NCBI GenBank assembly: GCA_900547755.1
Contig: URIC01000027.1
Span: 1 to 29,796, forward strand
DNA: 29,796 nucleotides
Reading direction: 5' to 3'
Source of the DNA: an uncultured Bacteroidales bacterium
Lineage (GTDB): Bacteria > Bacteroidota > Bacteroidia > Bacteroidales > Muribaculaceae
The translations under genes were made by a program, and so were the position numbers. Under the pieces are notes generated by a model. It saw only the letters and a list, made by a program, of their open reading frames with translations, did no database searches and was not told the origin of the DNA. Shown in pieces: positions 1 to 7,674 of this stretch. How positions within the stretch are numbered: position 1 is the stretch's first letter; the number at the start of each line of letters is the position of its first letter.

Positions 1-1389
1 GAGGACACAGACTCCCGCCGTTTCGTTCCCGGTGCCGAGGAATACATAAACGAGGCCCTGAACTGGCTCGGCATAGGGATTGACGAAGGCGTACGCGAAG
101 GCGGCGCTTTCGGCCCCTACAAGCAAAGCGAGCGCAAGGAAATCTACAAGAAATATGTGAAGCAGTTATTAGATGCCGACAAGGCATACATAGCCTTCGA
201 CACACCCGAGGAGCTGGAGAAGGCCCGCGCCGAACAGCCCAACTTCCAGTATGACGCATCCACCCGCGACAAGATGCGCAACTCGCTCACGATGTCCGCC
301 GAAGAGGTGCGGAACCTGATTGACACCGGCCACCAGTACGTGGTGCGCTTCAAAATCGATGCCGGACAGGACGTGGTGGTGGACGACCTAATACGTGGCC
401 GCGTAGTCATAAATTCCTCCATCCTGGACGACAAGGTTCTCTACAAGAGCGCCGACAACCTGCCCACTTATCACCTGGCCAACATCGTGGATGACCATCT
501 GATGGAAGTGAGCCACGTAATCAGAGGCGAGGAATGGCTTCCCTCCGCACCGCTCCACGTGCTGCTCTACCAGGCTTTCGGCTGGGCCGACACCATGCCT
601 CAATTCGTACACCTGCCCCTGCTGCTCAAGCCCGTGGGCAACGGCAAGCTCTCAAAGCGAGACGGCGACAAACTGGGCTTCCCCGTTTTCCCCCTGGAAT
701 GGCACGACCCCAAGAGCGGCGAAGTGTCCTCCGGATACCGCGAACAGGGTTATCTGCCCGAGGCTGTGGTCAACTTCCTGGCCCTGTTGGGCTGGAATCC
801 CGGCGATGACACCGAGCTTATGAATATGGAGGAACTGATAGCCAAATTCTCCTTCGGACATTGTTCGAAGGCGGGCGCCAAGTTCGACTACAAGAAAGGC
901 ATCTGGTTCAACCACGAGTACCTTATGCGCATGGAGGGCCCCGAACTGGCCGCACTCTTCATGCCTATACTCCGGGAACATGGCTACGGTGACGCCGACC
1001 CGGAATATGTGGCCCGCGCCGTGGACATGGTCAAGGGGCGCATAGACTTCGTGCGCGACCTCTGGACGCAGGCCGACTTCTTCTTCGAGGCTCCCACTAC
1101 CTACGCCGAGAAGGATGTCAAGAAGCGCTGGAAAGAGGGCACCGCACAGATTATGCAGCAGCTCATAGGTGTGCTTGAGGGCATAGATGATATGAGCAGC
1201 GCCAACGCAGAGAAGATTGTACTTGACTGGATAGCCGCCAACGGATACCATCTCGGCAATGTCATGAACGCCTTCCGCCTGGCCGTGGTAGGCTCCTGCC
1301 GTGGCCCGCACATGTTCGACATAACAGAACTGATGCCCAAAGCCGAAGTGATAGGCCGCCTGAACCGGGCCATAGAAGTTCTCGGCTAA
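1..1389 (+). CDS. gltX: Glutamyl-tRNA synthetase, 5'-truncated by window edge
   Basis: It charges tRNA-Glu with glutamate in the cytoplasm (class I aminoacyl-tRNA synthetase). The reading frame is open from base 1 and starts inside the catalytic domain with EDTDSRRFVPGAEEYI, the conserved stretch after the HIGH motif. The first roughly 45 residues, including HIGH, therefore lie upstream of the window. The second class I signature appears as KLSKR (bases 646-660) instead of KMSKS, a common GluRS variant. It is followed by an inserted segment (HDPKSGEVSSGYREQG) of the kind I associate with Bacteroidetes GluRS, and then by LPEAVVNFLALLGWNPG. The C-terminal helical anticodon-binding region is complete and ends at TAA 1387-1389. 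A GTG at 157 gives a shorter frame, but that would discard conserved catalytic sequence. A strong hairpin terminator follows, facing a convergent transporter operon. Confidence 0.97.
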   Translation, partial: EDTDSRRFVPGAEEYINEALNWLGIGIDEGVREGGAFGPYKQSERKEIYKKYVKQLLDADKAYIAFDTPEELEKARAEQPNFQYDASTRDKMRNSLTMSAEEVRNLIDTGHQYVVRFKIDAGQDVVVDDLIRGRVVINSSILDDKVLYKSADNLPTYHLANIVDDHLMEVSHVIRGEEWLPSAPLHVLLYQAFGWADTMPQFVHLPLLLKPVGNGKLSKRDGDKLGFPVFPLEWHDPKSGEVSSGYREQGYLPEAVVNFLALLGWNPGDDTELMNMEELIAKFSFGHCSKAGAKFDYKKGIWFNHEYLMRMEGPELAALFMPILREHGYGDADPEYVARAVDMVKGRIDFVRDLWTQADFFFEAPTTYAEKDVKKRWKEGTAQIMQQLIGVLEGIDDMSSANAEKIVLDWIAANGYHLGNVMNAFRLAVVGSCRGPHMFDITELMPKAEVIGRLNRAIEVLG

Positions 1390-1402
1390 TTCCCCCACAT
1401 AT

Positions 1403-1457
1403 AATTTAGACCCCGCAATCCCTGACTTAAAAGTCCGGAATTGCGGGGTCTAAATTT
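1403..1457. terminator. Bidirectional intrinsic terminator between gltX and the exporter operon
   Basis: Arms 1403-1419 and 1440-1456 form a perfect 17-bp inverted repeat with an ACCCCGC core. The hairpin extends inward with CC/GG and GACTT/AAGTC pairs around an AA loop at 1429-1430. A/T-rich flanks on both sides give a U-rich tail in either direction. It lies between the gltX stop (1389) and the stop of the convergent permease gene (1471), so it can serve both. Confidence 0.9.
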
Positions 1458-1470
1458 ATGTAGTTTTAGG

Positions 1471-2682
1471 TCAGCTGCGGTGCAGACGGGCCATGCGGCT
1501 CAATTCGGGGCGCAGCCAGAAGCGGTGTATTACCCAGGCCAGCAGAAAGTAACCGCCCGCTTGCCACCATAGGTTCTCGTAGAAGGGAGCCACGTCGGCG
1601 AGAGTGGCCCCGTTGGCGTTCATGAGAATAAAGCCGTTCACGCCCCATGTGGCCGGGAGCAAATCGCTTAAGAATTTCCAGAACTCAGGCATGGCATAAC
1701 GGGGCCAGGTCAGTCCGCTCAGGAAGAGGAACAGGAAGCTCGTAGCCACCCATATAATCATTATGGCCTCGCGCTCGCGGGTGAACGCCTGGACAACAAA
1801 ACCCAAGGACACACAAGCCAGGACCATGGGCACCAGGAATGTAAAGATATCGAGCATATCGCCGGCCATAGGAAAGCGGAACACCAATGGCACGAAATGT
1901 ACGAGCCAAAGCAGGGGCAGCGCCAGAATGGAGATATAGGCCACCATACGTCCCAACATTGTCACGAATACGGTGCCGCCAACAGCGTTGACCGGATTTA
2001 TGCCCCTGCGGGCCTCCTCGAAACGACGTCCGCCCATCATTCCCACGGCAAGGACTATACATTGCTGCAGGATGAGCATCAGCACACCGGGCATTATGAA
2101 CGAGTCGAAACCGCCCTGCAGATTACCCACCGAAACGCCCTCTATGGGCATCGGGTCGGATTTAGGCATCAGCGAGGAAGCGCCCAGTTCCTTGATGTCG
2201 CGCGCCTGTATTCTGGCGCTCATGTCCAGGCCAAGGTCTGTGGCAGAGAACAGCAACGCGCGGTAACGGAGCAACAGACTCATTTCGCAGTACAGGATGG
2301 CCTGCGAGGACTCTCCCCTCCCTATGTTGCGTGCGAATCCCTCCGGAATCTCCAGAATAGCGTAGCACTCATGCGAGTTCATGGCATGGCGGGCCTCACC
2401 CATCTCTGCGGCGTAACCTATCACATCGGCCCCCTCCGAGGCGTTGAAATCACGCACTAACTCGCGGCTCAAAGGAGTGCGGTCGTTGTCCACGACCACC
2501 ACATCCACGTCGCGCACCAACTCGGGTCCGTATATCAGCGAGTAGATTACCGGATACACAAGAGGCAGGAACAGGAAGAAGAGGATGACTCCCTGGTCGT
2601 GGAATATTTCCTTCAGCTCTAAGGCATAAGACTCGCCTAACGCCCTGAGCTCTACAGATATGAATTTGAAAAACTTTTTCAT
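1471..2682 (-). CDS. ABC-2 type exporter permease (second of a pair)
   Basis: Inner-membrane permease of the ABC-2 superfamily (YhhJ/YbhR-like), 403 residues. One N-terminal membrane helix (about residues 32-54, ILFFLFLPLVYPVIYSLIYG) is followed by a large extracytoplasmic domain of about 170 residues. This begins with VDVVVVDNDRTPLSRELVRDF, typical of the family. Five hydrophobic segments then follow, including MPGVLMLILQQCIVLAVGMM and MIIWVATSFLFLFLSGLTWP. It is the last gene of a minus-strand operon, 13 nt after the paralogous permease. With the upstream HlyD- and TolC-like genes it should form a cell-envelope-spanning exporter. The substrate is unknown. No ATP-binding cassette gene is present in the operon. 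Confidence 0.9.
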   Translation of the reverse strand: MKKFFKFISVELRALGESYALELKEIFHDQGVILFFLFLPLVYPVIYSLIYGPELVRDVDVVVVDNDRTPLSRELVRDFNASEGADVIGYAAEMGEARHAMNSHECYAILEIPEGFARNIGRGESSQAILYCEMSLLLRYRALLFSATDLGLDMSARIQARDIKELGASSLMPKSDPMPIEGVSVGNLQGGFDSFIMPGVLMLILQQCIVLAVGMMGGRRFEEARRGINPVNAVGGTVFVTMLGRMVAYISILALPLLWLVHFVPLVFRFPMAGDMLDIFTFLVPMVLACVSLGFVVQAFTREREAIMIIWVATSFLFLFLSGLTWPRYAMPEFWKFLSDLLPATWGVNGFILMNANGATLADVAPFYENLWWQAGGYFLLAWVIHRFWLRPELSRMARLHRS

Positions 2683-2695
2683 CGCAGGGGCGTTT

Positions 2696-3862
2696 TCAGG
2701 GAACTTGTACGGGATTATTGAATGCTTTCTTCACCCTCCACAACAACAGGAGGGGGGCGAAGAAGTAGATGAAATAGGCCACGAAGTACCAACGGCTGTA
2801 CCAGATGTCGATGCCGTTAAGGGCCTGGTCTATGTATATCAGGAAGTAGTAGCGCACCGGCATCATCCAGGAAAAGACGGCAACACCGCCGTACATACTC
2901 TCCACCGGGAAGGAATAGGCGGCCAGGGAGAAAGTGAGTATGCCGGTGAGGGAACAGATGGAGACGGAAAAACGCAGGTTGGGGAGCAGACAGAATACAA
3001 AGAGCGCGAAGCCCTGGGAGGCGAGCACCAGCATAAGCGTGTTGAGGGTCATCCATAGCGTGGAGCCGTTGAGGGGGAAGCCGTTGAACCCGAACAGCCA
3101 TGCCTCCATGAGCATTGCGATTGCAAACCAGATTAGCGTCTGGGGCAGCAGCTTGCCGGTCACGGCCTTAAGGATAGAGCCGCCGGCCATGCGCATCAGC
3201 TGCAGGGAAGTGCGCTGTTTTATCTCCTCGCCTAAGGTGTAGCAGGTCAGCAGCATCACCATCAGTTGCAACACACCGGGGATGAAGCTGTTGCTGAGGT
3301 AGTAGGAATAGTTGAGCCAGGGGTTGTTGAGCGGTCGCCCCTGTATGCTGACGGGATTGAGTATGGGGGCTATCTCCTGGGGTGTGGCGCCGGTACCGGT
3401 CTGTATTACCTGGAGCACGACTCCCGCCTTGGTATAGACGGCGGTAGTCTTGAAATTCTTGTAGACCAGGGTGCCGGGCACGAAATAGGTCATGTTGGTG
3501 TAGAAAGAGATGACCGGGGAGCGTCCGGCCAGCAGGTCGGCCTCATAGTTCTCCGGAATCAGGAAGAATCCGAACACCTCCCCCTCGCGCAGCTTGTCCA
3601 TAGCCGCCGAATAGGAGTCGCAGGCCTTGGTAATCCGAACCAGCTCCATGCCGTCCAGGGTCTGCGTCACCTGACGGGACAGATGGGTATGGTCCTTGTC
3701 CACGATAGCGGTGGGCGCCTTCATGGGCAGGCCGCTATCCATCAGCGAGGTCAAGAAGAAACCCAGGCCTATGGGCAGGAAGAAGATGGCATACCAGTAC
3801 AGCCTGCGGGAGGCAAGCTGCCGCAGGGAGCGCATCACTATCGCAAAAAATCCGGTTTTCAT
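2696..3862 (-). CDS. ABC-2 type exporter permease (first of a pair)
   Basis: A 388-residue permease with the same plan as its downstream neighbour. One N-terminal membrane helix (about residues 20-42, LYWYAIFFLPIGLGFFLTSL) precedes an extracytoplasmic domain opening with APTAIVDKDHTHLSRQVTQ. About five to six C-terminal hydrophobic segments follow (for example FIPGVLQLMVMLLTCYTLG, TLIWFAIAMLMEAWLFG, SICSLTGILTFSLAAYSFP). The two permeases are distant paralogues and probably form a heterodimer, as in YbhS/YbhR. The start codon is ATG at 3862, 39 nt after the membrane-fusion gene stop. The spacer carries a small CTGTC-CA-GACAG palindrome (3886-3897), too short to call a terminator. Confidence 0.9.
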   Translation of the reverse strand: MKTGFFAIVMRSLRQLASRRLYWYAIFFLPIGLGFFLTSLMDSGLPMKAPTAIVDKDHTHLSRQVTQTLDGMELVRITKACDSYSAAMDKLREGEVFGFFLIPENYEADLLAGRSPVISFYTNMTYFVPGTLVYKNFKTTAVYTKAGVVLQVIQTGTGATPQEIAPILNPVSIQGRPLNNPWLNYSYYLSNSFIPGVLQLMVMLLTCYTLGEEIKQRTSLQLMRMAGGSILKAVTGKLLPQTLIWFAIAMLMEAWLFGFNGFPLNGSTLWMTLNTLMLVLASQGFALFVFCLLPNLRFSVSICSLTGILTFSLAAYSFPVESMYGGVAVFSWMMPVRYYFLIYIDQALNGIDIWYSRWYFVAYFIYFFAPLLLLWRVKKAFNNPVQVP

Positions 3863-3901
3863 CTCGCTGTACGTGTGTTTGGAGGCTGTCCAGACAGTCT
3901 C

Positions 3902-4984
3902 TTACTTATTTTGCCGTGCCTGTTTCTCCACACCCTCGTAGAGGACGCTCATGCCGGGGAGCAGCTTCGCGACAGGCTCTATGGGACGCGCCTTGACCTG
4001 GAACGTGCGGGCGTCGTAGGAGCCTGTGGCCTTAGTGGCCTGCCAGTTGGCGTAAGAACCCATATCCTGGATGTAATATACCTTTGCCTTGATATTCTTG
4101 TCAAGAGCGGGGATGTTGACGTTCAGTACAGAGCCTTGCTGAATATCCTTGAGCAGGTTCTCGCGCACATTGAACACCAGGTATGTGTCATCCTTCTGCA
4201 GGGTCATAATCGGGGCGCCGGTCATCACCAGCTCGCTCTCGTGAGGGTAGATTACGGTTATGCGGCCGTCGCAAGGCGCCACCAGATACTGGTCCTCGAG
4301 CATGGCGTCAGCCTCCTTCACTCCCCCTTTTGCCACCTGAACCATGGCCTGCGCTACTTTCTTGTCCTCTTTCTGGGCGCCGGCCTTGGCCAGCTCCCAC
4401 TGGCTCTTGGCAGCCTCGGCGCCGGACACTGCGGCATCGTATGCGGCTTTGGCCTCGTCGCGCTTCTGCTCGGAGATTACCCCCTTGTCGTAGAGGTTCT
4501 GCATACGCCTGTAGGTCTTCTGAGTGATGTCGCGGGCCGACAGAGCCTGCTGGTATATGTCATAAGCCGACTGGATTATCTGGCTGCGGGTGCCTGCGTC
4601 CACCTTCTCGTTGGTGGCCGAGGCTGCCTGCTGCATGGCGTTGGCCTGCTCCAGCTTGGCATCCATCACAGAGGAATGGATACGTACCAAGGTGTCGCCG
4701 GCATGTACATACTGACCTTCGGTGACATAGAGGGACACCACGCGGCCCGGCAACTTGCCCGATATGCGTATCTCCTCGGCATCGGCCTGTCCCTGCACCC
4801 GGTCGGGCGCGGGGTTGATGCGCAGGAATCCGATAACGGCCACCGCCGCTATGACTATAGTGACGATAAGTATGGCTGTTATAAGCCCTTTCTCTCTCTT
4901 GCTGACCTGCTGCTTTGTGGGCGCCGGAGCGAGCTCGCCGGTCTGCGCCTTGTTCTCTTCGACAGGTATGTTCTTATCTTCCAT
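3902..4984 (-). CDS. HlyD/EmrA-type periplasmic membrane-fusion protein
   Basis: This is the periplasmic adaptor linking an inner-membrane pump to a TolC-type channel, 360 residues. Residues 1-30 are a hydrophilic cytoplasmic tail and residues 31-54 (GLITAILIVTIVIAAVAVIG) form a single membrane anchor. The first half of the biotinyl-lipoyl fold follows (GKLPGRVVSLYVTEGQYVHAG). Next is a long alpha-helical hairpin of roughly residues 105-215, rich in Ala, Gln and Lys, and then the returning lipoyl half (LVAPCDGRITVIYPHESELV). A beta-barrel segment ends with LLPGMSVLYEGVEK. It lies 41 nt downstream of the TolC-like gene and upstream of both permeases. Confidence 0.93.
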   Translation of the reverse strand: MEDKNIPVEENKAQTGELAPAPTKQQVSKREKGLITAILIVTIVIAAVAVIGFLRINPAPDRVQGQADAEEIRISGKLPGRVVSLYVTEGQYVHAGDTLVRIHSSVMDAKLEQANAMQQAASATNEKVDAGTRSQIIQSAYDIYQQALSARDITQKTYRRMQNLYDKGVISEQKRDEAKAAYDAAVSGAEAAKSQWELAKAGAQKEDKKVAQAMVQVAKGGVKEADAMLEDQYLVAPCDGRITVIYPHESELVMTGAPIMTLQKDDTYLVFNVRENLLKDIQQGSVLNVNIPALDKNIKAKVYYIQDMGSYANWQATKATGSYDARTFQVKARPIEPVAKLLPGMSVLYEGVEKQARQNK

Positions 4985-5025
4985 AACGGTAATTTTAGTT
5001 CATTCATATATGTTGTGCGGACACA

Positions 5026-6468
5026 TCAGTAAGACATGGTTCCGAGTACCTTGCCGAGGTAAACGCGGCAGAGCTGCACCCCTATTTCGGCATCCAGATA
5101 TTCCGAATGGGCCTCGAGCCAGGCAGTCTGCGCTGCGGTGACGTCGTCAGTGGTGAGCACACCCTCTTTGAAGCCGTACTCCGCGTTACGCAGGTTCTCG
5201 TCGGCCTTGGCGAGGTTTGTGCGGGTCATGTCGAGGGTCTTCCTGGACTCGTCGAACTTGAAGCGGGCCTGGTTCACCTGTAGGTCTACCAATGTCTGTG
5301 CGTCTTCAAGCTGCAGGCGCTGCGCCGCAGTGGCCGACTCGGCCACTTTCAGCTTATTGTAACGGCCACCCCAATGCCACAGGGGAACGCTGACAGTGGC
5401 GCCCACATGGAACCCGCCGCCGAAGCGTTTCTCAAAGCCATCGATAGTGTTGGGGTTGGCGAAGGCCCAGGCGGCTACCAGGGCCACCTTGGGAAGCATC
5501 TCGGCACGCGCCAGCTTTTCCTGCTGCTCCAGGATGCTTATGCTGTGGCGAAGGGACGTGAGGTCCTGACGGCGCATATAGACGCTCTGCGGGTCGAACT
5601 CGGATGCCGGAGGCAGCTCCGGGCGCGTCCTCAGCTCCTCGTCCTGAAGCGTGAAAACGGTATTTATGGGCAAGCCGCACACCTGCGCCAGCGCCATGCG
5701 GGCCAGCGAGAGTCCGTTGTCCACCTTGGTCTTGGTCACGGCAGCCTCGTTCACCTTAACCTCCACGCTCAGACAGTCCGAGCGGGTCGCCACCCCCTCG
5801 TCGTACATGGCATGGACATTGTAATCGAGCGTGTCAAGCAGATTGCAGTAGCTCTGGGCCAACTTCTGCTTCTGCACCAGGGAGACCACGGTCCAGTACG
5901 CCTCGTCCACATTGTAGACCACATCCTGCACAGCGGAGTTGCGCATAGAGACGGCGAGTTGCTCGGCATACCTGGTTATCTCGTTCATGGCGCGTATGGC
6001 GCCGCCCATATACACCGGCTGGGTAAGAGTGAAGGCGCCGGCCACCACATTGTGTACGTCATACTTCATGGCCTCCTTTGGAATCACCGCCACCTCCGAG
6101 GGGATAGGCTGTCCGGTCTTGGGGTCGGTAACCGGCATACCTGTTTCCGGATTCTTGAGCAGATTGTACTCATAACTCATGGTTCCGGGATTGAAGCTCA
6201 TTGTGGGGAGCTTGGCGTCGGCGCCGAGCAGGGCTATCTGGTGCTGGTTATACATATATGTGGCGCTGAAGTCAAGTCCGGGGAGATATGCGGCCTTGGC
6301 CGATTTGCGTGCATATCCGGCACCGATTATATTCTGGTCGGCCACCCGTATGGACTTGTTGTTGCGCAGAGCCATATTGCGGCAGGAGTCCAGTGAGACG
6401 GTACCCTGGGCACACGCTCCGGCCGCCACAGAGGCCGCCAGTATGGTCAGATATAGTTTACGTAGCAT
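5026..6468 (-). CDS. TolC-family outer-membrane efflux channel
   Basis: Outer-membrane factor of the exporter encoded downstream; about 480 residues, the usual length for the family. A signal peptide (MLRKLYLTILAASVAAGACAQ) is followed by VSLDSCRNMALRNNKSIRVA, the standard start of the first OEP repeat. Long helical segments follow (residues about 150-260 and 370-470, for example LEDAQTLVDLQVNQARFKFD), with strand regions between them. A longer frame begins at GTG 6474. I chose ATG 6468 because it begins the signal peptide directly. No Shine-Dalgarno sequence is seen, which is normal for Bacteroidetes. It is the first gene of the operon and sits about 95 nt downstream of the predicted transcription start. 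Confidence 0.94.
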   Translation of the reverse strand: MLRKLYLTILAASVAAGACAQGTVSLDSCRNMALRNNKSIRVADQNIIGAGYARKSAKAAYLPGLDFSATYMYNQHQIALLGADAKLPTMSFNPGTMSYEYNLLKNPETGMPVTDPKTGQPIPSEVAVIPKEAMKYDVHNVVAGAFTLTQPVYMGGAIRAMNEITRYAEQLAVSMRNSAVQDVVYNVDEAYWTVVSLVQKQKLAQSYCNLLDTLDYNVHAMYDEGVATRSDCLSVEVKVNEAAVTKTKVDNGLSLARMALAQVCGLPINTVFTLQDEELRTRPELPPASEFDPQSVYMRRQDLTSLRHSISILEQQEKLARAEMLPKVALVAAWAFANPNTIDGFEKRFGGGFHVGATVSVPLWHWGGRYNKLKVAESATAAQRLQLEDAQTLVDLQVNQARFKFDESRKTLDMTRTNLAKADENLRNAEYGFKEGVLTTDDVTAAQTAWLEAHSEYLDAEIGVQLCRVYLGKVLGTMSY

Positions 6469-6571
6469 ACACACTTATATTTTAGGTATGGGACAAGAGG
6501 CTTCGGTTATAAACGACGAGGTACAATTCCGTCTCCCGTCCTTACGACTGTCCGTTTTATTGATAGACGTT

Positions 6572-6602
6572 CAAATTTATATAAAAGTTGATAGCCGACC
6601 AA
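6572..6602 (-). promoter_or_regulatory. Sigma-ABfr-type promoter of the exporter operon
   Basis: Read on the minus strand, TTG (6602-6600) lies 20 nt before TAAATTTG (6579-6572), matching the Bacteroidetes -33 TTTG/TTG and -7 TAnnTTTG elements. Transcription should begin near 6564, leaving a leader of roughly 95 nt before the TolC-like ATG at 6468. Confidence 0.72.
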
Positions 6603-6768
6603 TAAATAAGATATTTAGAACATTTTTTTCGCCGATAGAGCTAACAGGCAATCTTAAAAACCGCAAAACACACCAATTTCCATCCCATTCCGCACACACC
6701 TCCAAGGAGCCGGCTCCGTCTCCTGAAGATTTGAAGCTCCGGACTACTGTTCATTTAGAAAAAATCGC

Positions 6769-6776
6769 TAATTTTG
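6769..6776 (+). promoter_or_regulatory. Possible -7 element upstream of the structured leader and Crp/Fnr gene
   Basis: TAATTTTG matches the TAnnTTTG -7 consensus exactly, but no clear TTTG/TTG is found 19-21 nt upstream. If used, the transcript would start near 6783 and carry a leader of about 245 nt. That leader would contain the tiny ORF at 6829-6855 and the hairpin at 6842-6958 before the regulator gene. Confidence 0.4.
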
Positions 6777-6828
6777 TAATTGAATTGGCGCAGGCCCGTT
6801 CATACATTTCTGAAACATAAGGAGCGTT

Positions 6829-6855
6829 ATGCTTTTCTCGCAGTCGGGAACGTAG
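6829..6855 (+). other. Tiny upstream ORF (8 codons, MLFSQSGT) with a Shine-Dalgarno sequence
   Basis: ATG at 6829 is preceded by TAAGGAG (6818-6824) with 4-nt spacing, which is noticeable in a genome where such sites are rare. The frame encodes MLFSQSGT and stops at TAG 6853-6855. The stop lies inside the 5' arm of the large hairpin, the geometry expected of a leader-peptide control element. Translation is not demonstrated; an ORF this short could occur by chance. Confidence 0.3.
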
Positions 6856-6958
6856 GAAATTCAAGACTTATCCGAGAGCAGGCATAGCGGTTCTCACGCG
6901 CATAGCGTGGGCTGCTATCCCCATATCTTTGGATAAAGGTTTCCTACGACCTCCGACT
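6842..6958 (+). repeat. Large nested inverted-repeat structure (candidate leader RNA or repeat element)
   Basis: Successive arms pair in order. AGTCGG (6842-6847) pairs with CCGACT (6953-6958), and CGTAGGAAA (6851-6859) with TTTCCTACG (6940-6948). TTATCC (6868-6873) pairs with GGATAA (6931-6936), AGCAG (6877-6881) with CTGCT (6912-6916), and CACGC (6895-6899) with GCGTG (6905-6909). The result is one long branched or rod-like fold. GCATAGCG occurs twice inside (6882-6889 and 6900-6907). An imperfect copy of 6881-6899 follows at 6967-6984 (GGCATAGC...CTCACGC). No coding frame covers it. The symmetry is seen directly; whether it acts as RNA, as a mobile repeat or as a remnant is unknown. Confidence 0.6.
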
Positions 6959-7003
6959 TCTGACGTGGCATAGCTGGCTCACGCTCTTTCTTTACCGACA
7001 ATC

Positions 7004-7018
7004 GCCGTGAGCCACGGC
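7004..7018 (+). promoter_or_regulatory. Small hairpin next to the Crp/Fnr start codon
   Basis: GCCGTG (7004-7009) and CACGGC (7013-7018) form a 6-bp stem with a 3-nt loop, ending 10 nt before the ATG at 7029. It would occupy the ribosome-loading region of the transcript and could limit translation. It may also be a further part of the repeat structure upstream. Confidence 0.35.
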
Positions 7019-7028
7019 ACGAATATGT

Positions 7029-7592
7029 ATGGCGAACAATTTCAACACATATATGGAAAGCCCTTCGGCAGAGTATTGGCGTGAATTATGTCTGCGCGAG
7101 GGCACTTTGCGGCATTTTGACAAAGGCGAGGATTTTTTCACCGCAGGTCATGTGGCCCGGTATTTCGGCTACATCAAGTCCGGCACATTGAAATATGTGG
7201 CATACGGCGACGATGGCACGGAGCATGTATTGGGTCTGGAATTTACCGGCGAATTTGTAACCGATTTCCCGTTTTCCCTGTACGGACAAAAGGCCCGCAC
7301 TTCAGTCACAGCCGAATCCCCTTGCGACATATACTGCATCTCCACCTCAATGCTCGGGGAACGCATTAAGACGGATTCTCGGCTCAAGGATATGGTAATG
7401 ATTGGCACCGAGGCGGTTTTCTCTACCGTTTACGACAGATACAAGGATTTACATGTCAAATCGGCGCGACAGCGGTATAACGACTTGATTTCAAAACACC
7501 CCGACATTTTCCACCTCTTTCCGCTTAAAGACATCGCCTCATTCCTGAACATAACCCAGACCCATCTGAGCCGGCTGCGAAAAAATGTCTGA
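7029..7592 (+). CDS. Crp/Fnr-family transcriptional regulator
   Basis: Cytoplasmic DNA-binding protein of 187 residues. Residues about 20-120 resemble a cyclic-nucleotide-binding beta-roll (FDKGEDFFTAGHVARYFGYI, then GEF and ARTSVTAESPCDIYCIS at the positions of the phosphate-binding cassette). A dimerisation helix follows, and a helix-turn-helix lies at the extreme C-terminus (FPLKDIASFLNITQTHLSRLRKNV). The ligand cannot be read from sequence: the cassette is only partly like that of CRP, and no Cys cluster for an Fe-S centre is evident. It is 82 nt upstream of a barrel gene whose promoter carries a perfect palindrome, so regulation of that gene is likely. It belongs to a stretch less G+C-rich than its surroundings, suggesting acquisition. 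Confidence 0.9.
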   Translation: MANNFNTYMESPSAEYWRELCLREGTLRHFDKGEDFFTAGHVARYFGYIKSGTLKYVAYGDDGTEHVLGLEFTGEFVTDFPFSLYGQKARTSVTAESPCDIYCISTSMLGERIKTDSRLKDMVMIGTEAVFSTVYDRYKDLHVKSARQRYNDLISKHPDIFHLFPLKDIASFLNITQTHLSRLRKNV

Positions 7593-7604
7593 ATCACAGC
7601 TCTT

Positions 7605-7622
7605 TTTCAACATTTGTTGAAA
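7605..7622 (+). promoter_or_regulatory. Perfect palindromic operator, probable Crp/Fnr-family site
   Basis: TTTCAACA-TT-TGTTGAAA is a perfect inverted repeat with 8-bp arms and a 2-bp centre. It lies 13 bp downstream of the regulator's stop codon. Its centre (7613.5) is about 40 bp upstream of the start expected from the -7 element at 7643-7650, close to the -41.5 position of class II Crp/Fnr activation. Binding by the neighbouring regulator is inferred. Confidence 0.6.
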
Positions 7623-7642
7623 TCCATTGACACAAATATCCG

Positions 7643-7650
7643 TAATTTTG
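7643..7650 (+). promoter_or_regulatory. -7 element of the plug-barrel gene
   Basis: TAATTTTG matches TAnnTTTG. The nearest upstream TTG triplets (7617-7619 and 7627-7629) are 23 and 13 nt away, not the usual 19-21. A weak -33 together with the palindrome at 7605-7622 suggests that transcription depends on an activator. The predicted start is near 7654, with ATG at 7675. Confidence 0.6.
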
Positions 7651-7674
7651 TGCCAAAAACAAAAGGCTGTAATC

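Noticed and set aside
3266..5032. 588-codon open frame on the plus strand
   Set aside because: It is antisense to the HlyD-like and permease genes, whose families and motifs are clear. The translation lacks any domain pattern and reflects high G+C content.
6600..7000. Degraded insertion sequence or transposase remnant
   Set aside because: No transposase-like frame or terminal repeats flank the region. The inverted repeats are nested in one fold instead of lying at two distant ends.
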